NCBI RefSeq assembly: GCF_003143775.1
Contig: NZ_QFRJ01000014.1
Location: forward strand, 1 to 64,000
Source of the DNA: Brumimicrobium oceani
GTDB taxonomy: Bacteria > Bacteroidota > Bacteroidia > Flavobacteriales_D > Crocinitomicaceae
DNA: 64,000 bases
Direction: 5' to 3'
Below the pieces are notes generated by a model. The model saw nothing but the letters and a program-made list of their open reading frames with translations. It made no database searches and was not told the DNA's origin. Position 1 is the stretch's first letter. Every line of letters begins with the position of its first letter. The position numbers and the translations under genes are program-made. Of this stretch, positions 9,123 through 18,016 are shown piece after piece.

Positions 9123-10160
9123 TCAATAAAATCGTGTATTTGCTTTATTTCCAAAAGCCGATTTCTGAGAAATGAATTTAAGACTGATTTCAAATCCCCC
9201 TTTACCGTTACTGGCATTTCTTAGTTGAGAAGCATTAATATCGTAGCTTAATCCTAAAACAAAAGAATCCCATTGTACTTGTACAGTTGGAATAAAAGCA
9301 TCAGCAACGCGATAATAGGCTCCAAAAGCTATTGATGAAGATTTGTTATGACTTTTAGAACCTTCGTTCAAATTATAATTTAACAAGGAGCCAAATACAA
9401 TGTCAAGTGCTTTGTTTTGTAAAGCCAAGTAAGCTGCTGGTTGAACTGCCCATTGAGAAGAAGAAAGCCCAAATGAACTGTTGAAACTAGTGATGAACTT
9501 TAAACCTAGGTCTTCTTGACTGATTTTATGATAGCGCGGTTGGTTGTAATGGTAAACGGCAACTCCCACATTAATTTTCTTACTTCCAGTAGCTGGTTGA
9601 CTAAAAATATCAGACCATAAATAAGAAATTCCTCCAGAAATAGTTGGACTAATTTCAGAAATATTTGATAAATCTTCATTTGGATTTATCGCGGGATTAT
9701 GTCCTGTTCCTTCAAATTGATTATCAAAACGCAAATCGCTTTTATCTATGCTTTTTTGATTAAAACCTCCTTGGAGTCCGCCAGAAAAGAAGCTCTTACT
9801 ATTAATTTTAACATGTGCAGCAAAAGTAAAATTCACCAAGGTTGTGCGCATTTTTGAATTTCCTGCTACATCGGAAAACATGGAGAATCCTCCAGCCAAG
9901 TGACTTTCACTACCATTTAAGCCTTTTTTAAAGCGTGTATCGAAACTTGCTCCAAAAGATTGGAAAGGAGATGAAATAACACTTCCCCATTGAGATCTGT
10001 AATTCACAATGGCCCTCAAGTCTCCTCCAGAATTCCCTGCAAAGGAAGGATTGTGAAGGAGTGGAGTGCTTTGGAGTTGTGAAAAGTGAACATCTTGAGC
10101 ATAGACTTTATAGCTAACAAATAGCAGCATTGCAATTGTAAAAAGTATAGTGTTTTTCAT
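9123..10160 (-). CDS. PorP/SprF family type IX secretion membrane protein
   Basis: A 345-residue outer-membrane protein with signal peptide (MKNTILFTIAMLLFVSYKVYAQ) and the family hallmark at the mature N-terminus, DVHFSQLQSTPLLHNPSFAG, then NYRSQWGSV. The C-terminus ends in beta-strands (LGLSYDINASQLRNASNGKGGFEISL). PorP/SprF proteins act with the type IX secretion system, and SprF-like members are needed for particular cargo with type B (CHU_C) C-terminal domains. The adjacent upstream gene encodes exactly such a protein, so the two are probably partners. A fragment of a second PorP copy lies at 16901-17101. Confidence 0.92.
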   Translation of the reverse strand: MKNTILFTIAMLLFVSYKVYAQDVHFSQLQSTPLLHNPSFAGNSGGDLRAIVNYRSQWGSVISSPFQSFGASFDTRFKKGLNGSESHLAGGFSMFSDVAGNSKMRTTLVNFTFAAHVKINSKSFFSGGLQGGFNQKSIDKSDLRFDNQFEGTGHNPAINPNEDLSNISEISPTISGGISYLWSDIFSQPATGSKKINVGVAVYHYNQPRYHKISQEDLGLKFITSFNSSFGLSSSQWAVQPAAYLALQNKALDIVFGSLLNYNLNEGSKSHNKSSSIAFGAYYRVADAFIPTVQVQWDSFVLGLSYDINASQLRNASNGKGGFEISLKFISQKSAFGNKANTRFY

Positions 10161-10213
10161 GGTCTTGTTTTTTTAACTCTAAAGTTATTTCCTATAATAA
10201 GTGCATAAATTGC

Positions 10214-12127
10214 TTATCTAATTAAGTTTATATCTCCGCTTTCTACTATGGTTTTTCCATTTTCAAAAGTAGCTTCTAATATGTAAGCGTAAACACCAGA
10301 ATTTTGAAGGTTCCCTTTGTAATATCCGTCCCAGCCGTCATTTAGCATATTAGTTTCAAAGACTAAATTCCCCCAATGGTTGAATATTTTAAAGGAAACA
10401 TTCGTAATGCAAAAACCTCTAACAGGAATAAAATCATTGTTGCCGTCACTATTTGGTGAAAATGCATTCGCAACATAGATGAAACACTCGCATCCATCTG
10501 TATTGTTGTAAATTTCGAAAGATTTAGTAACACTGCACGAAACAGCATCTGATACAGTTACGTCATAAGTTCCCTCAGAAAGTTCTGATATAAAAGAATC
10601 AGTACTTCCATTATTCCAAGAATAAGTGAAAGGAGGATTTGGTGAACTAGGATTAAGTACTATTTGACCTGTATAGGTTTCACAACTATCTTGTATAATT
10701 GTAGCACTGAGAACAGGAGTAGGGTTAATATTTACATTTACTTGTGATGTATCATTGCAGTTGTTTCCAAGTGAAGTAATCACCTCATAGGTTCCAGAGT
10801 TGGCCGTGCTTGTGTTGTTGATTGTCGGGTTTTGGCTCTGACTTGTGAAGTTGTTTGGTCCAGTCCATACATAAGAAGCGCTATTTATTGTTGTTGCATT
10901 GAGGCTTAAAATTCCCCCTTGACAAATTGGGCTGTTGCTAGTTGCAGTTACGTTAGGTGGACTAACAATTGTTAAATCTAATGTTACAATAGAATCACAA
11001 CCATTTGCTGCTCCTCCGGTTATCGTATGGGTTGCTGTATTGTTATCTGAAGAATAGGTAATTCCATCAATCCACGTATAACTGTCACAAGCTGTTTGTG
11101 TATCTGTTCCTGTAACTTCAATATTTATTGTTAAATCAAGAGTTACAATGGAGTCACAGCCATTTGCTGATCCTCCAATTATAGTATGGGTTGCAGTGGT
11201 GTTGTTTGCAGTATATGTAACCCCATCAATCCAAGTATAGCTGTAGCAAGCCGACTGTACATCAGTTCCATTTGATGTTGGACTTATGGTCAAATGAGTT
11301 GTTACAACACTATCACATCCTAAAATATTGATTAGATTATCTACATATACACCAGCATTTGAATAGGTATTTGTTCCAACACTTATGCTTTCACCTTGAC
11401 AAATGAAAAGGTTTTGAGAAACAGAATCTACCGCACAAGGGACAATTAGAGTCCATGGAGAGAATGTGTTTTGACCTAATATTGGTCCTAAAGAACCAAC
11501 TCCAGTAGTAACACCAGCTATTCCTGGTCCAACAGGTGCATCCCAAGAAGTACCGTTCCAATGCTGTGCTTGAATTGCACCATTTGGGGCACTCGTTGTG
11601 TTTTCTACACCTAAATACGAGAAAGTTAAATCGGCAGTGTTTCCACTGGCTTGAATATCCCAAAAACGATCTAATGCATACAAAACAGAGTCTGTTATTC
11701 CTGTCATATTACCAACCGCAGCCACGTTTGTAGCGGCTGGATGCGGCAAGTTTTGCTGGTCAGTTGACCAAGTTGATACACTGATATTGTTATTTCCCGC
11801 AGTTTTATTAAAGACAAATGGAATATAATCTGTTGCATTGACTCCCACTCCAAATGGGAAAGTATAACTTCCTGTTGCTATTCCTGAAAGCCACTTTACA
11901 TAGTTATATTGATTTTCTGAATGAATATGGCCTCCTTGTGGCAGTCTTGTTATTCCCGAAGGATTAGCCTCCCCAACTACAATGTAAGTTTGGCTTGATT
12001 GAGAACCGTCCATAACAATATTGGCACCGTTTAATATGATTAAACTGTTTTGGGCGCTTAAATTATTTGAGAGTTGATAACTAACAATTAAAATTAACGG
12101 AATAAGAAAGTTTTTGACTGGCTTCAT
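10214..12127 (-). CDS. Secreted repeat protein with gliding-motility C-terminal domain (type IX cargo)
   Basis: A 637-residue protein with signal peptide ending near LSNNLSAQ. Its middle holds two near-identical modules of about 47 residues (ACDSYTWIDG, then GGAANGCDSIVTLDLTI) and a related degenerate one (CQGESISVGTNTYSNAG, then LGCDSVVTTHLTI), followed by a PKD/Ig-like part (ATSNSPICQGG) and a SprB-like repeat (PPFTYSWNNGSTDSFI). The last 95 residues are a CHU_C/gliding motility-associated domain (VANAFSPNSDGNNDF, then FNHWGNLVFE, then GVYAYILEA), the export signal for type IX secretion. Probably a cell-surface adhesin or structural protein; function unknown. PorP/SprF follows 53 bases downstream. 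Confidence 0.9.
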   Translation of the reverse strand: MKPVKNFLIPLILIVSYQLSNNLSAQNSLIILNGANIVMDGSQSSQTYIVVGEANPSGITRLPQGGHIHSENQYNYVKWLSGIATGSYTFPFGVGVNATDYIPFVFNKTAGNNNISVSTWSTDQQNLPHPAATNVAAVGNMTGITDSVLYALDRFWDIQASGNTADLTFSYLGVENTTSAPNGAIQAQHWNGTSWDAPVGPGIAGVTTGVGSLGPILGQNTFSPWTLIVPCAVDSVSQNLFICQGESISVGTNTYSNAGVYVDNLINILGCDSVVTTHLTISPTSNGTDVQSACYSYTWIDGVTYTANNTTATHTIIGGSANGCDSIVTLDLTINIEVTGTDTQTACDSYTWIDGITYSSDNNTATHTITGGAANGCDSIVTLDLTIVSPPNVTATSNSPICQGGILSLNATTINSASYVWTGPNNFTSQSQNPTINNTSTANSGTYEVITSLGNNCNDTSQVNVNINPTPVLSATIIQDSCETYTGQIVLNPSSPNPPFTYSWNNGSTDSFISELSEGTYDVTVSDAVSCSVTKSFEIYNNTDGCECFIYVANAFSPNSDGNNDFIPVRGFCITNVSFKIFNHWGNLVFETNMLNDGWDGYYKGNLQNSGVYAYILEATFENGKTIVESGDINLIR

Positions 12128-12130
12128 AAT

Positions 12131-13582
12131 TTAATTTTTAGTAGTTAAGGTATAATTCACCCATGCATCGACTTGTTCTACAGAAGCAGGTCTAAGTATA
12201 ATTTTTCTTTCACTATCTAGTAGAAATAGAGTAGGAGCAGCATTGACATAATAATCTTGTGCGGCTTGGTTGTCCCATCCTTTGAAATCACAAGAAGAAA
12301 GAAAAGGGAAATCTCTCACGAAATTTTTAAACTCTAGCTCATCGTGATCTAGAGAAACAAATACCGTTTCAACGCCTCTTAGTTTCCATGAAATATACTT
12401 CTCCTTAATTCTTGGAATTTCCTGAGCACAATGAGAGCACCAACTTGCGCCAAATACTACAAGCGTATAGTTTGATTTCAAATCACTTAACTTTAAATCT
12501 TTATTTACTTCAGTTCCCATCATCATTTTTCTACCTTCAAAAACAATGTCAGAAGCAGTATTTCCAATTTTCATTGCCCGGTAAGACTCCATTTGTTTTG
12601 TTAAATTATCATCTATTGTGCAACTGTTTTGGGTAAGAAGTTTAAGCGCTAAATGTTCTGAAGCTTGATAAAGGCTTCGTTTTTCTAATAACTTAAATAG
12701 AAAATCACCTATTTCATTTAATAATTTTTCATTTCCTTCAAGATTTTTAATCAAATAATTGGTGGAGATATTCATTTGTAGATACATGCTGTCGAAAGTC
12801 ATTCCACCATTTTCTAATAACCAATAATGACTTTCTATCAAATCATCTAAAATTCCACTGTGGTAAAGTTCAGGATCATTGAAATTAATATTTCGAAAAT
12901 CTGCAACATTTTTTGGAATTCTTTCATTGTATTGCTGTGCCGATAGTGGAATGTCATCTAATAATTTTCTCAAAGGCAGAAACCAAGAAACATAGGATGA
13001 TTTATTCAATTGAATTAAAAATTCTTGATCTTGATTTTCTAATCGTGAAATCTCTTTTTTAATTATGTTAGCATACTCTTTTTGCTGTTTCAATAATTCG
13101 ACTGATTTGTACTGAGGCAATAAAAATTTCCATCCCGCCAACGCACGCTCTCGTTGATTGTGTTCAACCGCGTATTGGTTAAAAAGTAGATTTTCATTGC
13201 TGTTCGAAAACTTTATGCTGTCAGGTTCTTTTAAATGCGTCCCTGTAATCTCAATTTTCGGCTCGTTTAAAACCATAAACAGCTGACTTTTATCAGATGT
13301 TTCTAAATATCCCATTCCTTTATAGTTTTTGTATAATAGATTGAAATTACCTGATTCATCAATTGTAGTTTTGGCTAATTCTACCGTTTCAAATCCATTA
13401 TAACCCAAAAGTTTTACTTCTTGATTTGAGTGGTGTTTTAAATTAGCAGATATCTCCTGTGAAAACGATGTAGACCAGTTCAATATAAGAATCAAGCACA
13501 GAAGGTTAATCTTTTGTAGTTTTAACTGAAGGTGTTTCTCTCTCTTTTTCATATTTTTAAATCTCTTTTTCATAGAAAACAT
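12131..13582 (-). CDS. Thioredoxin-like (TlpA/ResA type) protein with long N-terminal domain
   Basis: A 483-residue protein. After a basic N-terminus there is a signal or anchor segment (INLLCLILILNWSTSFSQ), a long domain of the DUF4369-like sort (residues 45-330), and a C-terminal thioredoxin fold with YTLVVFGASWCSHCAQEIP, so the redox motif is Cys-Ser-His-Cys. The later DYYVNAAPTLFLLD supplies the cis-proline strand. Such proteins handle disulfides in the cell envelope. Start choice is uncertain: ATGs at 13582, 13573 and 13552 are all possible. Its stop is 3 bases before the start of the gliding-type protein gene, so the two are probably co-transcribed. Confidence 0.85.
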   Translation of the reverse strand: MFSMKKRFKNMKKREKHLQLKLQKINLLCLILILNWSTSFSQEISANLKHHSNQEVKLLGYNGFETVELAKTTIDESGNFNLLYKNYKGMGYLETSDKSQLFMVLNEPKIEITGTHLKEPDSIKFSNSNENLLFNQYAVEHNQRERALAGWKFLLPQYKSVELLKQQKEYANIIKKEISRLENQDQEFLIQLNKSSYVSWFLPLRKLLDDIPLSAQQYNERIPKNVADFRNINFNDPELYHSGILDDLIESHYWLLENGGMTFDSMYLQMNISTNYLIKNLEGNEKLLNEIGDFLFKLLEKRSLYQASEHLALKLLTQNSCTIDDNLTKQMESYRAMKIGNTASDIVFEGRKMMMGTEVNKDLKLSDLKSNYTLVVFGASWCSHCAQEIPRIKEKYISWKLRGVETVFVSLDHDELEFKNFVRDFPFLSSCDFKGWDNQAAQDYYVNAAPTLFLLDSERKIILRPASVEQVDAWVNYTLTTKN

Positions 13583-13653
13583 AGTCTGTAATAGTTGTTC
13601 TTTAAATTACTTATTTTTTAGCTCATCAAAAATTCATTCAATGAATTTAACAA

Positions 13654-14625
13654 TTAATCTTTTATACATCTTACGCTACAACCAACTGCTCTATAGTTGA
13701 GAGCAGTACTTGACGCATTATTGGTGTTAAAGGTTAATGTGCGTGCACGAGTTGGATAGGATGGATGTATAGTGCTACTCCAGTATGCACTTGTATTTCC
13801 ATTTTGATAGGGTGTGCCAAAAAAATCTCTATAACCAGCCATAGGGAGCTTTAAAACCGAAGCATAAGCGCCTATTTTATCAGGAGAAATCCAAGTGATT
13901 GTTTCGTCATACCATTCTTCTTCAGTGGGAATGCGATAACCAGTTGGGCAAGGATTATTTATTCCTGAAAGACCTTGCCATAAGTTATCATTTTGTGGAA
14001 TTCGCCAATCGTAAGGAAAATTCGAGTTTGTAATATAATCACCATGTCCAGGAACGTCTATTGCACTTGTGATTGAAGTATTTACACTTGTTGTGTTTTG
14101 GTGAAGGTCATCAGCTCTTCCCCACTGAAATATATCGCCATAGGATAAGGGATCGGTGTCGCTTGTGGCTACTTGAGAAGCACCTAAGTTTCTGTCTAAC
14201 CAACATCTAACAGGAGCTGTTTCACTAAGCACTGTTCCGTAGGTTACGGTGGCACCTTTGTATGTGAAAGTAACAGTTCCACAATCTGCTCTTAGTGGAC
14301 TAGGTGGAGTGGAAGAACCACAAGGACAATTTGCGCCTACACCACCTAAAACTGTCCACATTGTACCATTGTAGATGTATAAACAAGAATCGCTTGGTGC
14401 TAAAGTCATTAATCCAAACGCGGGTGCAGGAATGTTCGATGTTTCTGCTCTTGTAATTAAAAAACCTTTGTCAGTGCTGTTTATATCTAATAAAGCAGAA
14501 TTATCAGCTGCTGCACCAGTAGAATTTATGGCAACGTTCTGTGCTATTGCATTTCCGTTTATAAACAGAAGGCTATAAAGCATTGTTATTGTCGGTATGA
14601 TGATTTTAATAATTCTGATATACAT
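13654..14625 (-). CDS. FISUMP-domain secreted protein, copy 1
   Basis: A 323-residue protein with signal peptide ending INGNAIAQ. It has an N-terminal module (VAINSTGAAADNSALLDINS, then KGFLITRAET, then FGLMTLAPSDSCLYIYNG) and a C-terminal FISUMP domain (Fibrobacter succinogenes major paralogous domain): RCWLDRNLGA, FQWGRADDLHQN, NNPCPTGYRIPTEEEW, SAYWSSTI and the terminal VRCIKD. FISUMP proteins are secreted or surface proteins of unknown function, usually in multi-copy families. Three tandem members occur here, and this one shares both halves with copy 2. Confidence 0.88.
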   Translation of the reverse strand: MYIRIIKIIIPTITMLYSLLFINGNAIAQNVAINSTGAAADNSALLDINSTDKGFLITRAETSNIPAPAFGLMTLAPSDSCLYIYNGTMWTVLGGVGANCPCGSSTPPSPLRADCGTVTFTYKGATVTYGTVLSETAPVRCWLDRNLGASQVATSDTDPLSYGDIFQWGRADDLHQNTTSVNTSITSAIDVPGHGDYITNSNFPYDWRIPQNDNLWQGLSGINNPCPTGYRIPTEEEWYDETITWISPDKIGAYASVLKLPMAGYRDFFGTPYQNGNTSAYWSSTIHPSYPTRARTLTFNTNNASSTALNYRAVGCSVRCIKD

Positions 14626-14674
14626 TCTTTCAGTCTTTTAATTATAAAATATTCTTTTGCTAAAAGCATTATCA

Positions 14675-15646
14675 CTAATTTTTGATGCAACGTATGCTAA
14701 AACCAGAAGCTCTTCTACTGGATCCCATCCCGGCGCTATCATCATGAAAGCTAAGTGCTTTTGAACGAATAGGGCTATAGAGATTGGGAGGATTATTTGA
14801 GTGGATGGTACTGCTCCAGTAAACTCCATACTCTCCTTCGCCCACCACTACACCCGTTTTTTGAAGTCTTTGTCCAGCAAGAGCAAGTTTTAAAGGAGAA
14901 TTAAAAGCACCAGTTGCATCATTCGTTGACCAACTTATACGTTCTGCTTCTAATTCTATATCTGTTGGAAGTCGATAGTCTGCAGGACATGGATTGTTAA
15001 TGCCTGCAACTCCTTGCCATAGGTTATCGTTTTTTGGTTGGCGCCAATCACCATTGTTTTGATTGGTATATTCCCTAATAAAATCACCGTGACCAGGTAT
15101 ATCTGTAGCACTGAAAAATACTGTAATAGCACTGTTTCTATTTTGATGTAAATCATCCAATCTGCCCCATTGAAATAAATCACCATAAGCCAATTGGTCA
15201 TTTTTGCTTGTTGCTATTTGGTCAGCGCCAAGGTTTCTGTCCAACCAACATCTGGGTTGAGCAGCATTACTCAATACTGCACCATAGGTAACAGAAACCC
15301 CTTTGTAAATAAATGTTTCAGGTACACAGTTCGTTGAGGGTGGAGTAACAGTTGGGATTGAGGGGCTAGGACAATTGGCTCCTACGCCACCGATGCTTAC
15401 CCAATTATTTCCACTAAACATATATAAACATGAATCAATTGGCGCTAAAGTCATTAATCCAAAAGCAGGGGAGTTTATATTAAAGGTATCAGCTCTGCTT
15501 ATTAAAAAACCTTTATCTGTTGAATTCAAATCCAAAATTGCAGAATTGTCTGGTGTTGCTCCAATTGTATTGATACCGATGTTTTGAGCATCACTGCAAA
15601 ATGCAAATGCCATGATTGTGAATGTCGTTAGAATAGTTTTTCTCAT
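14675..15646 (-). CDS. FISUMP-domain secreted protein, copy 2
   Basis: A 323-residue protein, collinear with copy 1 over its whole length: signal peptide ending AFCSDAQ, N-terminal module IGINTIGATPDNSAILDLNS with KGFLISRADT and FGLMTLAPIDSCLYMFSG, then the FISUMP half RCWLDRNLGADQIATS, FQWGRLDDLHQN, DNLWQGVAGINNPCPADYRL, VYWSSTI and ending IRCIKN. The internal GVVVGEGEYGVYW region differs from copy 1. Secretion is inferred from the signal peptide; the role is unknown. Confidence 0.88.
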   Translation of the reverse strand: MRKTILTTFTIMAFAFCSDAQNIGINTIGATPDNSAILDLNSTDKGFLISRADTFNINSPAFGLMTLAPIDSCLYMFSGNNWVSIGGVGANCPSPSIPTVTPPSTNCVPETFIYKGVSVTYGAVLSNAAQPRCWLDRNLGADQIATSKNDQLAYGDLFQWGRLDDLHQNRNSAITVFFSATDIPGHGDFIREYTNQNNGDWRQPKNDNLWQGVAGINNPCPADYRLPTDIELEAERISWSTNDATGAFNSPLKLALAGQRLQKTGVVVGEGEYGVYWSSTIHSNNPPNLYSPIRSKALSFHDDSAGMGSSRRASGFSIRCIKN

Positions 15647-15659
15647 TTTTCTTTGTTTT

Positions 15660-16571
15660 TTAATCTTTGATACATCTTACGGAGAAACCACTGTCTTTAT
15701 CGCTAGTAACTCGGCGAATTTTACCTTGGGTGAGAGCTATGTCTCTCCTCCAGGCCATGTTGGAATTCTCTGTAGCTGACCACCAAAATCCTGCTATGCC
15801 ATCGTTGTAGAAGTTCGCACCACTGCTAAAGCGACTACCACCCGGCAGTGCTGTAAAACCAGTGGAGTTATTTCCACCCCAGCTTGATGTTTTTAATTGA
15901 TCTCCTTCATTTGTACCTCTATATCCTGTGGCGTCTGCATCGGCTTGAGACATTCCTAATCCCATTTCTAATTCTTTCCATTCTGCATCACTTGGAAGAT
16001 GCCAACCAGTTGGACATATTCCTTTTACACCACTCGGATTGGTATTGCTCGAAGTATTATTTGCTGCAACATCCCAATCATATAATCTACCATAAGTGAC
16101 ACATTTAGCAGGGTTTAATTGATAACACCAAGAGTTACCAGTGGTGGGAGTATAATTCAAATTTTCACTCATCCAACACTGATTTCCTATTTGTACCGTT
16201 CCGTAAGTTTTATTGTCACGTGTATCTATTAAAGATGTAGATCCGCAGGTAAAAGACGGACTTCCAGAGTTTGGCGGTGCGGGGGGGCTGCAGCTGCAAT
16301 TACTTCCTCCTCCTCCCATGCCAATCCATGCGTTTCCACTAAACATGTATAAGCAAGAGTCGCTTGGTGCTAAAGTCATTAATCCAAAAGCGGGTGAAGT
16401 TATATTAGCAGTATCTGCTCGGGTAATTAAAAAACCTTTATCTGTAGCATTCAAATCCAAAACAGCAGAATTGTCTGGCCCAGCTCCTGTAGTGTTGATC
16501 CCCACGCTTTGGGCTAGGCAGTTGAAAGCGAGCAGTATCGTAGTAATTGAGAGTGTGATTGATGTCTTCAT
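15660..16571 (-). CDS. FISUMP-domain secreted protein, copy 3 with a different C-terminal subtype
   Basis: A 303-residue protein, signal peptide ending LAFNCLAQ. The N-terminal module (VGINTTGAGPDNSAVLDLNA, KGFLITRADT, FGLMTLAPSDSCLYMFSG) is nearly the same as in copies 1 and 2. The C-terminal half is the classical FISUMP form instead: DTRDNKTYGTVQIGNQCWMS, ENLNY, YGRLYDW, CPTGWHLPSDAEWKELE, GGSRFSSG, GFWWSATE and FSVRCIKD. The mismatch between the shared N-terminus and a divergent C-terminus suggests modular exchange. It is upstream of the other two in a possible operon (13 bases to copy 2). Confidence 0.88.
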   Translation of the reverse strand: MKTSITLSITTILLAFNCLAQSVGINTTGAGPDNSAVLDLNATDKGFLITRADTANITSPAFGLMTLAPSDSCLYMFSGNAWIGMGGGGSNCSCSPPAPPNSGSPSFTCGSTSLIDTRDNKTYGTVQIGNQCWMSENLNYTPTTGNSWCYQLNPAKCVTYGRLYDWDVAANNTSSNTNPSGVKGICPTGWHLPSDAEWKELEMGLGMSQADADATGYRGTNEGDQLKTSSWGGNNSTGFTALPGGSRFSSGANFYNDGIAGFWWSATENSNMAWRRDIALTQGKIRRVTSDKDSGFSVRCIKD

Positions 16572-16900
16572 GTACTTAATTATTAAACCTTTTTTAAGAA
16601 AAATTTATTTAGGCCATCAATGGTCTTAAAGGTACAGTTGAGCAATAAAACAGAAATAAGTAAAGGTTTAGCTTGTTGATTCGCAGGTAGGTGGTAGTGT
16701 ACTTTGGCATTGCTAAATAGGCGAATTTTGTAAAGTATCTTTTCAGGCCAATGAATAATATATAGTGGTATCATTTTCATACCTACATAACGACACAAAA
16801 ATGTAATGGGTGCTTTTTTTTTGAATAAATATTATGTTGGGTTGTTTTGAAGGAGTTGTTTTTTGGGTATGAGGAGATTTTCCCCACTTTTATCATCACT
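16572..16900. other. Intergenic, nothing recognised
   Basis: About 330 bases upstream of the FISUMP genes. I see no open frame with family resemblance and no clear terminator; the stretch is AT-rich with a T9 run near 16820. The promoter of the FISUMP genes should be here but I cannot place it with confidence. Confidence 0.5.
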
Positions 16901-17101
16901 TTAAAAGCTTTTTCTTAGCCAATTACTAAAAGAATCTTGCACCAAATCTTTTTTAGGTAATGAGATGTATTTAAGACTAATCTCAAATCCACCATTATTT
17001 TGACTCGCACCACTCAATTGAGACAGATTCACATCATAGCTTAAGCCGATGTTAAAAGAGTTCATGTAAATTTGAATTGTTGGTATTAGTGCATCTTTAA
17101 C
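16901..17101 (-). pseudogene. C-terminal fragment of a PorP/SprF protein
   Basis: About 65 codons encoding DALIPTIQIYMNSFNIGLSY, then DVNLSQLSGASQNNGGFEIS and LKYIS. This aligns residue for residue with the C-terminus of the complete PorP at 9123-10160 (DAFIPTVQVQWDSFVLGLSY, DINASQLRNASNGKGGFEIS, LKFIS). The N-terminal 270 or so residues are missing. Upstream, the same reading frame runs into transposase-derived sequence, so the fragment has no start of its own. It is a remnant of a second porP gene, truncated by the mobile element or a later deletion. Confidence 0.8.
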
Positions 17102-17803
17102 ATCAACCTCAATGATTTCATCTAACAAAATACTGCTAAGGAGCTCATCTGGTAATTCATTTGTTTCTACAATGTCATATCTCGCGTTATCTTTGATAGG
17201 CGTTACAAAACCAGTTTTATGTGTAGAAAAATGTCTGAAAGCTTTATAATCATTGTATCCTTTGTCAAAAACGTAATAGTATTATCATCGCACACTAGCT
17301 TTTTTAAAAAACTATGGTCATGGGTTGCTGCTGAACTAAACCAAACTAAACTTGGTACAATTTCATCTGCATTAATTACAGCATGTACCTTAGCACCTCC
17401 TTTACTTTTTCCTTCTTTTGGCTTCCTTCCGACACATTTTAAAATATCCTTAAAGAGGCTAATCGTGCTACTCAATTAATAGGCTATTATAGATTTCTTC
17501 AAAAAACTCGGCCTTTCTATTTTTATTTGTATCGGATAAGGTGCTCCGTTTTGGAATATGTTTTAAACGAAACGCATTCGTTTTACCTGATAAACCTAAC
17601 ATAGCTCCCGAAACTTCTCGAAGTGAATTACATTTTGCAAAAGAGCAGAATAGCAAGCTTAAAAGGTGACCCTAACTTTTAAACTTTTTGACATAACGAT
17701 CTGCATCATGTTTTTTTACAGCATCACTTATCGTTTTATCTTTAATTAAGGAAAGAAGCTGTCCGAAAACAGATTTAGTTGAAAAATAGTTACTTTTACC
17801 CAT
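17102..17803 (-). pseudogene. Decayed IS4-family (DUF4372-type) transposase
   Basis: Translation from the ATG at 17803 gives MGKSNYFSTKSVFGQLLSLI, a typical DUF4372 N-terminus, and continues to a TAG at 17672-17674. There the family usually has Trp (FKSxGHLLSLLF), so TGG to TAG is likely. The frame resumes as KCNSLREVSGAMLGLSGKTN to about 17471, then jumps across an internal deletion to the catalytic region (STISLFKDILKCVGRKPKEG, KGGAKVHAVI, SSAATHDHSFLKKL). A frameshift near 17290 separates this from DKGYNDYKAF and VTPIKDNARYDIVETNELPD. It then runs in frame into the PorP tail. Nonsense, deletion and frameshift make it non-functional. Confidence 0.85.
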
Positions 17804-17844
17804 CGTTAATTTGACTTTTTGCGAAATCAAAATTACTATTTATG

Positions 17845-17869
17845 GAGAAGTCAGCATTGCTGACTTCTC
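17845..17869. terminator. Strong hairpin beside the IS remnant
   Basis: Near-perfect palindrome: GAGAAGTCAGCA (17845-17856) and TGCTGACTTCTC (17858-17869), followed on the plus strand by TTTATTTTTTTTTT. It sits 42 bases upstream of the dead transposase start. It may be a terminator blocking read-in to the element or part of the element's end. Confidence 0.55.
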
Positions 17870-18016
17870 TTTATTTTTTTTTATCGGACAACAATGAATA
17901 ATTATATTAAAATAGACAAAACGAAAGAACTTAATACGATTTAAAGGGTAGCCCTATAATCTTTTAAAAACGGAGGCGAAAAAGAATATAATCTCTGTTA
18001 CTTAAATGAAAAACAA

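Noticed and set aside
16583-16798. 71-codon minus-strand frame upstream of the FISUMP genes
   Set aside because: No family resemblance, no signal peptide and no promoter; likely chance.
17672-17674. Stop-codon recoding, given in-frame stops here, at 29817 and at 47765
   Set aside because: Different stop codons (TAG, TAG, TAA) in genes that are otherwise decaying or mobile; ordinary genes in the window use TAA, TAG and TGA as stops.
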